In this document: in pieces, positions 5,319-7,208 of the stretch
How the letters are laid out: each line of letters begins with the position of its first letter
How positions within the stretch are numbered: the first letter of the stretch is position 1
From: Thermomicrobiaceae bacterium
GTDB lineage: Bacteria; Chloroflexota; Chloroflexia; Thermomicrobiales; Thermomicrobiaceae
Direction of reading: 5' to 3'
DNA: 7,208 nt
NCBI GenBank assembly: GCA_025966355.1
Contig: JAICWZ010000097.1
Span: 1 to 7,208, forward strand
Position numbers and translations under genes: made by a program
The notes under the pieces: generated by a model
The model's database searches: none
Told to the model about the DNA's origin: nothing
The model's input: the letters and a program-made list of their open reading frames with translations, nothing else

Positions 5319-5361
5319 CAGCGATCAGCAGGGATGTACGTACACTGTGTTGGGATCGCTG
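5319..5361. promoter_or_regulatory. Concentric dyads, candidate regulator-binding site
   Basis: Outer arms CAGCGATC (5319-5326) and GATCGCTG (5354-5361) are perfect 8-bp inverted repeats. A perfect 10-bp palindrome, TGTACGTACA (5335-5344), lies between them with almost the same centre (5340.0 and 5339.5). The site begins 15 bases upstream of the candidate -35 of the four-cysteine gene, a position suited to an activator. No regulator is identified. Confidence 0.4.
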
Positions 5362-5392
5362 GCGAAACTTTCCCACACTAGGTTAACAAAAA

Positions 5393-5445
5393 GTGCGCGG
5401 CGTGGAGAGTATGGCACCCCCCAAACGCCGCCACTCCGCGAGCAC
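5393..5445. other. Imperfect long stem, possible structured leader or RNA element
   Basis: Going inward, GTG pairs with CAC, CGCGG (5396-5400) with CCGCG (5436-5440) and GTGG (5402-5405) with CCAC (5431-5434). One 1x1 mismatch and a 2-base bulge interrupt the 12 base pairs. The apical part is C-rich. In GC-rich DNA such stems can arise by chance, so function is uncertain. Confidence 0.3.
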
Positions 5446-5468
5446 GCATCCGCCCGCTTACCTTCCCT

Positions 5469-5488
5469 CGTGGGCATGGCTGCCCACG
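5469..5488. other. Perfect 8-bp stem with TGGC loop
   Basis: CGTGGGCA (5469-5476) and TGCCCACG (5481-5488) form an uninterrupted hairpin with a four-base loop, about 205 bases before miaB. No T-run follows on either strand, so an intrinsic terminator is unlikely. It could be part of an untranslated RNA together with the 5393-5445 stem. Confidence 0.4.
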
Positions 5489-5646
5489 CTTCCCTTGACG
5501 CGGCCGAAAACCACGGCTTCCTGCGCCGCATTCCGACAGTTCAACGTGCTAACGCTCCGCTGGTCGCACGCAGAGCCGCTCCGAACGTCCGGATTGGCCG
5601 CATCGCGACGCACGTATTCACACCCGAATCGTCGATTTGTGTAGGA

Positions 5647-5652
5647 TATACT
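5647..5652 (+). promoter_or_regulatory. Candidate -10 box for miaB
   Basis: TATACT matches the sigma-70-type -10 consensus at five of six positions and would place the transcript start near 5659, some 34 bases before the miaB GTG. No good -35 hexamer lies 16-18 bases upstream, so the assignment is weak. Confidence 0.35.
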
Positions 5653-5676
5653 CTGCGTTTGGAGTTCGAAACTTGA

Positions 5677-5688
5677 CCTCCGGAGGAG
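5677..5688 (+). promoter_or_regulatory. miaB ribosome binding site inside a palindrome
   Basis: GGAGGAG (5682-5688) lies 4 bases before the GTG at 5693 (6 bases from its GGAGG core) and supports that start. It is immediately preceded by its own complement, giving the perfect palindrome CCTCCGGAGG (5677-5686). A GGAG at 5661-5664 could compete for the CCTCC. Confidence 0.7.
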
Positions 5689-5692
5689 CCTT

Positions 5693-7060
5693 GTGATCCC
5701 GTTGACGCTGAAACCGAACGAGTCAGACCTTGTATCTACTGACGTCGACGAGGGCGCGAAGCACTTTTTCGTCTGGACGATCGGCTGCCAGATGAATGAG
5801 GCGGAATCCTCCAAAGCCTCCGCGATCTTACGTCAAGCCGGATATCTGCCGACAATGCTGGAAGAAAACGCCGACGTCATCATCGTCAACTCATGCGTCG
5901 TGCGCCAGCAGGCCGAGGACAAAGTCGCGGGCAAGGTCGGCTCGCTGGCACGGCTCAAAGCCCAACGGCCCGATCTGCGCATCGCGCTGACCGGCTGCAT
6001 GGTCACCGGGCAGCAAGAGCAGCTGGCCGCGCGCTTCCCACATGTCGATCTCTTCTACGGGCCGTCGGAGTTCGAGCGTCTCGTTGAAATCGCGCCGGAG
6101 ATCGAATCGGTCGATGTCGACCTGGCGGAACTGCCGCACTTCTACCAGGATGGTTCGGTCGACCCCGATGTCACGGCGTTCATTCCGATCATTTACGGCT
6201 GCAACTTCGTTTGCTCCTACTGCATCGTGCCATACCGCCGTGGTCGTGAAACAAGTCGTCCGATGGGCGACATCGTAATGGAAGTCGAGCGTCTCAGCGC
6301 GCGGGGCGTCCGGGAGGTGACACTCCTCGGTCAAACCGTCAACGCCTACGGGCATGATCTCGCCGGTCAACCGGATCTGGCGGATCTTCTGGCCGCGGTC
6401 GATCGGATTGACGGGATTCAACGCGTTCGATTCTTGACGTCGCACCCGAAATACATGTCCGATCGCATCATCGACGCGGTTGCCGATCTGCCCAGCCTCT
6501 GCGAGCATATCAACCTCCCGATCCAGGCCGGCGACAACGAGGTGCTGCGCCGCATGCGTCGCACCTACACGGTCGAGTACTATCGCGAGCGTATCGCCTA
6601 CGTTCGGGAGCGCATGCCGGGCGTGACGCTGGCAACCGACATCATCGTCGGATTCCCGGGCGAGACGCCCGAACAGTTCGAGCATACGCTGCAACTGCTG
6701 GCCGAAATCCGCTTCGACAAGGTGCACGTCGCGATGTATTCACCACGACCGGGTACACTCTCAAATCGCTGGGTCGACGAGGTACCGTGGGTCGAAAAGA
6801 AACGGCGGCACCGGGCGGTCGAAGCGCTGCAAAAAGAGATCTGCACCGAGCGCAACGCTCGGTACCTGGGTCAGCGGCTTGACGTGCTCGTCGATGGATT
6901 CTCGAAAGGTCGCTGGCGCGGCCGCAGTCGTGGGAACACACTCGTCTTCTTCGATGCACCCGGAGACTGGAAAGGGCGATTCGTTGACGTGCAGATCACC
7001 GAGACCTCGCCCTGGTATCTGCTCGGTGACGTGATCGAATCAGAACGCCCGGTTTCCTAA
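5693..7060 (+). CDS. miaB: tRNA-2-methylthio-N6-dimethylallyladenosine synthase (methylthiotransferase MiaB)
   Basis: MiaB is a radical-SAM enzyme that adds a methylthio group to N6-isopentenyl-adenosine at position 37 of tRNAs reading UNN codons. The 455-residue protein has the full three-domain plan. The N-terminal UPF0004 domain holds Cys 32 (IGCQMNEAES), 68 (NSCVVR) and 102 (TGCM), which bind one 4Fe-4S cluster. The radical-SAM core carries C170-x3-C174-x2-C177 (YGCNFVCSYCIVPYRRGRE). A C-terminal TRAM-type RNA-binding domain spans about residues 389-453. GQTVNAYG, HLNLPIQ-like HINLPIQAG, and IVGFPGET are further family motifs. PYRRGRE and GQTVNAYG favour MiaB over the relatives RimO and MtaB. 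The GTG start is supported by GGAGGAG; the first 23 residues are a non-conserved extension. Length is normal and no key residue is missing. No terminator is visible downstream, and the next gene starts 37 bases later, so the two may be cotranscribed. Confidence 0.95.
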   Translation: MIPLTLKPNESDLVSTDVDEGAKHFFVWTIGCQMNEAESSKASAILRQAGYLPTMLEENADVIIVNSCVVRQQAEDKVAGKVGSLARLKAQRPDLRIALTGCMVTGQQEQLAARFPHVDLFYGPSEFERLVEIAPEIESVDVDLAELPHFYQDGSVDPDVTAFIPIIYGCNFVCSYCIVPYRRGRETSRPMGDIVMEVERLSARGVREVTLLGQTVNAYGHDLAGQPDLADLLAAVDRIDGIQRVRFLTSHPKYMSDRIIDAVADLPSLCEHINLPIQAGDNEVLRRMRRTYTVEYYRERIAYVRERMPGVTLATDIIVGFPGETPEQFEHTLQLLAEIRFDKVHVAMYSPRPGTLSNRWVDEVPWVEKKRRHRAVEALQKEICTERNARYLGQRLDVLVDGFSKGRWRGRSRGNTLVFFDAPGDWKGRFVDVQITETSPWYLLGDVIESERPVS

Positions 7061-7087
7061 ACCCGTGGCGTCAACCGTGGGGAACGT

Positions 7088-7093
7088 GGAGGT
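7088..7093 (+). promoter_or_regulatory. Ribosome binding site deciding the start of the last gene
   Basis: GGAGGT lies 4 bases before a TTG at 7098 (5 from the GGAGG core). In-frame GTG codons at 7065, 7077 and 7086 are possible starts, but none has such a site, so the TTG is preferred. Confidence 0.6.
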
Positions 7094-7097
7094 AGGT

Positions 7098-7208
7098 TTG
7101 GCAGCATATCAACCTGAAGGACGAAATCGTGCCGCGAGGCGCCGCGCCGAAGAAGCGCGCAAGTTCGCGATCTCCGGCGATTGGGGAGCAGCAGCCGAGG
7201 TTAACCGG
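7098..7208 (+). CDS. Start of a helical-repeat-like (possibly TPR) protein, 3' truncated
   Basis: Only the first 37 codons are in the window. They begin with a basic stretch (GRNRAARRRAEEARK, residues 8-22) and continue into what looks like the first helix pair of a tetratricopeptide-type repeat (FAISGDWGAAAEVNR, residues 23-37), where the small-residue and Trp pattern resembles an A-helix / B-helix boundary. I believe TPR proteins with this kind of N-terminus occur in Thermomicrobia, but that is recollection and the family assignment is tentative. The TTG start is chosen for its GGAGGT. The gene follows miaB by 37 bases in the same direction, which suggests one transcript. It could equally be another alpha-helical protein, as the diagnostic repeats lie beyond the window. 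Confidence 0.65.
   Translation, partial: MAAYQPEGRNRAARRRAEEARKFAISGDWGAAAEVNR

Larger units (their letters stand above)
5184..5692. other. Divergent intergenic region with dyads, hairpins and weak promoters
   Basis: This 509-base stretch separates the divergently transcribed four-cysteine gene and miaB. No convincing coding region is seen: the open frames crossing it have no recognisable protein motif or ribosome site. No tRNA T-arm and no conserved SRP RNA core (GTCAGGTCCGGAAGGAAGC) was found by eye on either strand. Present are a candidate promoter for the four-cysteine gene, a concentric dyad at 5319-5361, two stable stems at 5393-5445 and 5469-5488, a candidate miaB -10 box and the miaB ribosome site within a palindrome. 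Confidence 0.8.

Noticed and set aside
5383..5412. Promoter TTAACA with GAGTAT on the + strand
   Set aside because: The -10 matches only three of six positions and no gene or clear transcript start follows at a sensible distance.
5170..5676. Open frame across the intergenic region on the + strand
   Set aside because: No protein motif, no ribosome site and it crosses dyads and hairpins; it is best read as non-coding.
5891..6727. 278-codon minus-strand frame opposite miaB
   Set aside because: It lies entirely within a clear miaB sequence with all cluster cysteines, and reads as a typical GC-rich antisense shadow.

Overview
The window looks like a chromosomal segment of a moderately GC-rich bacterium (roughly 60% by eye), most likely from the Chloroflexota and perhaps a Thermomicrobia-like lineage. 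This is inferred from the style of several proteins: a RodZ-like protein with a Pro/Thr-rich extracytoplasmic linker, a four-cysteine 'CGTCRxF' protein, a 38-residue single-span membrane protein, and the N-terminus of a helical repeat-like protein beginning directly after miaB. No phage, insertion sequence, CRISPR array or tRNA gene was recognised.

Layout. On the + strand, 2-1084 is the 3' part of coaBC (coenzyme A biosynthesis). It overlaps by four bases (ATGA) a two-span YggT-like membrane protein gene (1081-1461). A 166-base gap follows, holding an 18-bp perfect palindrome, then a 38-codon membrane-protein gene (1628-1744) and a diacylglycerol-kinase-family lipid kinase (1902-2822). The kinase gene meets a RodZ-like gene (complement 2838-3716) tail to tail with only 15 bases between the stop codons. 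Upstream of the RodZ-like gene on the same strand is a 450-codon gene of unknown function (complement 3831-5183). A 509-base divergent intergenic region (5184-5692) with dyads and hairpins separates it from miaB (5693-7060, + strand). A last gene starts at 7098 and runs off the window.

How the genes work together. coaBC, the lipid kinase and miaB are housekeeping functions (CoA synthesis, phospholipid metabolism, tRNA modification). The YggT-like, 38-residue and RodZ-like proteins are membrane-associated, so envelope biology is a recurring theme. The most unusual element is the 450-residue protein. It carries two copies of a four-cysteine module (C-x2-C-x13-C-x18/20-C followed by W-x-P), one at each end of a disordered linker of about 300 residues, and the copies share a 23-of-26-base identical stretch at DNA level. 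Its position immediately upstream of the RodZ-like gene, in the same orientation, makes a shared transcript plausible. A second item worth checking is the CoaC half of CoaBC, where two residues that correspond to E. coli catalytic Asn125 and Cys158 read Asp and Ser.
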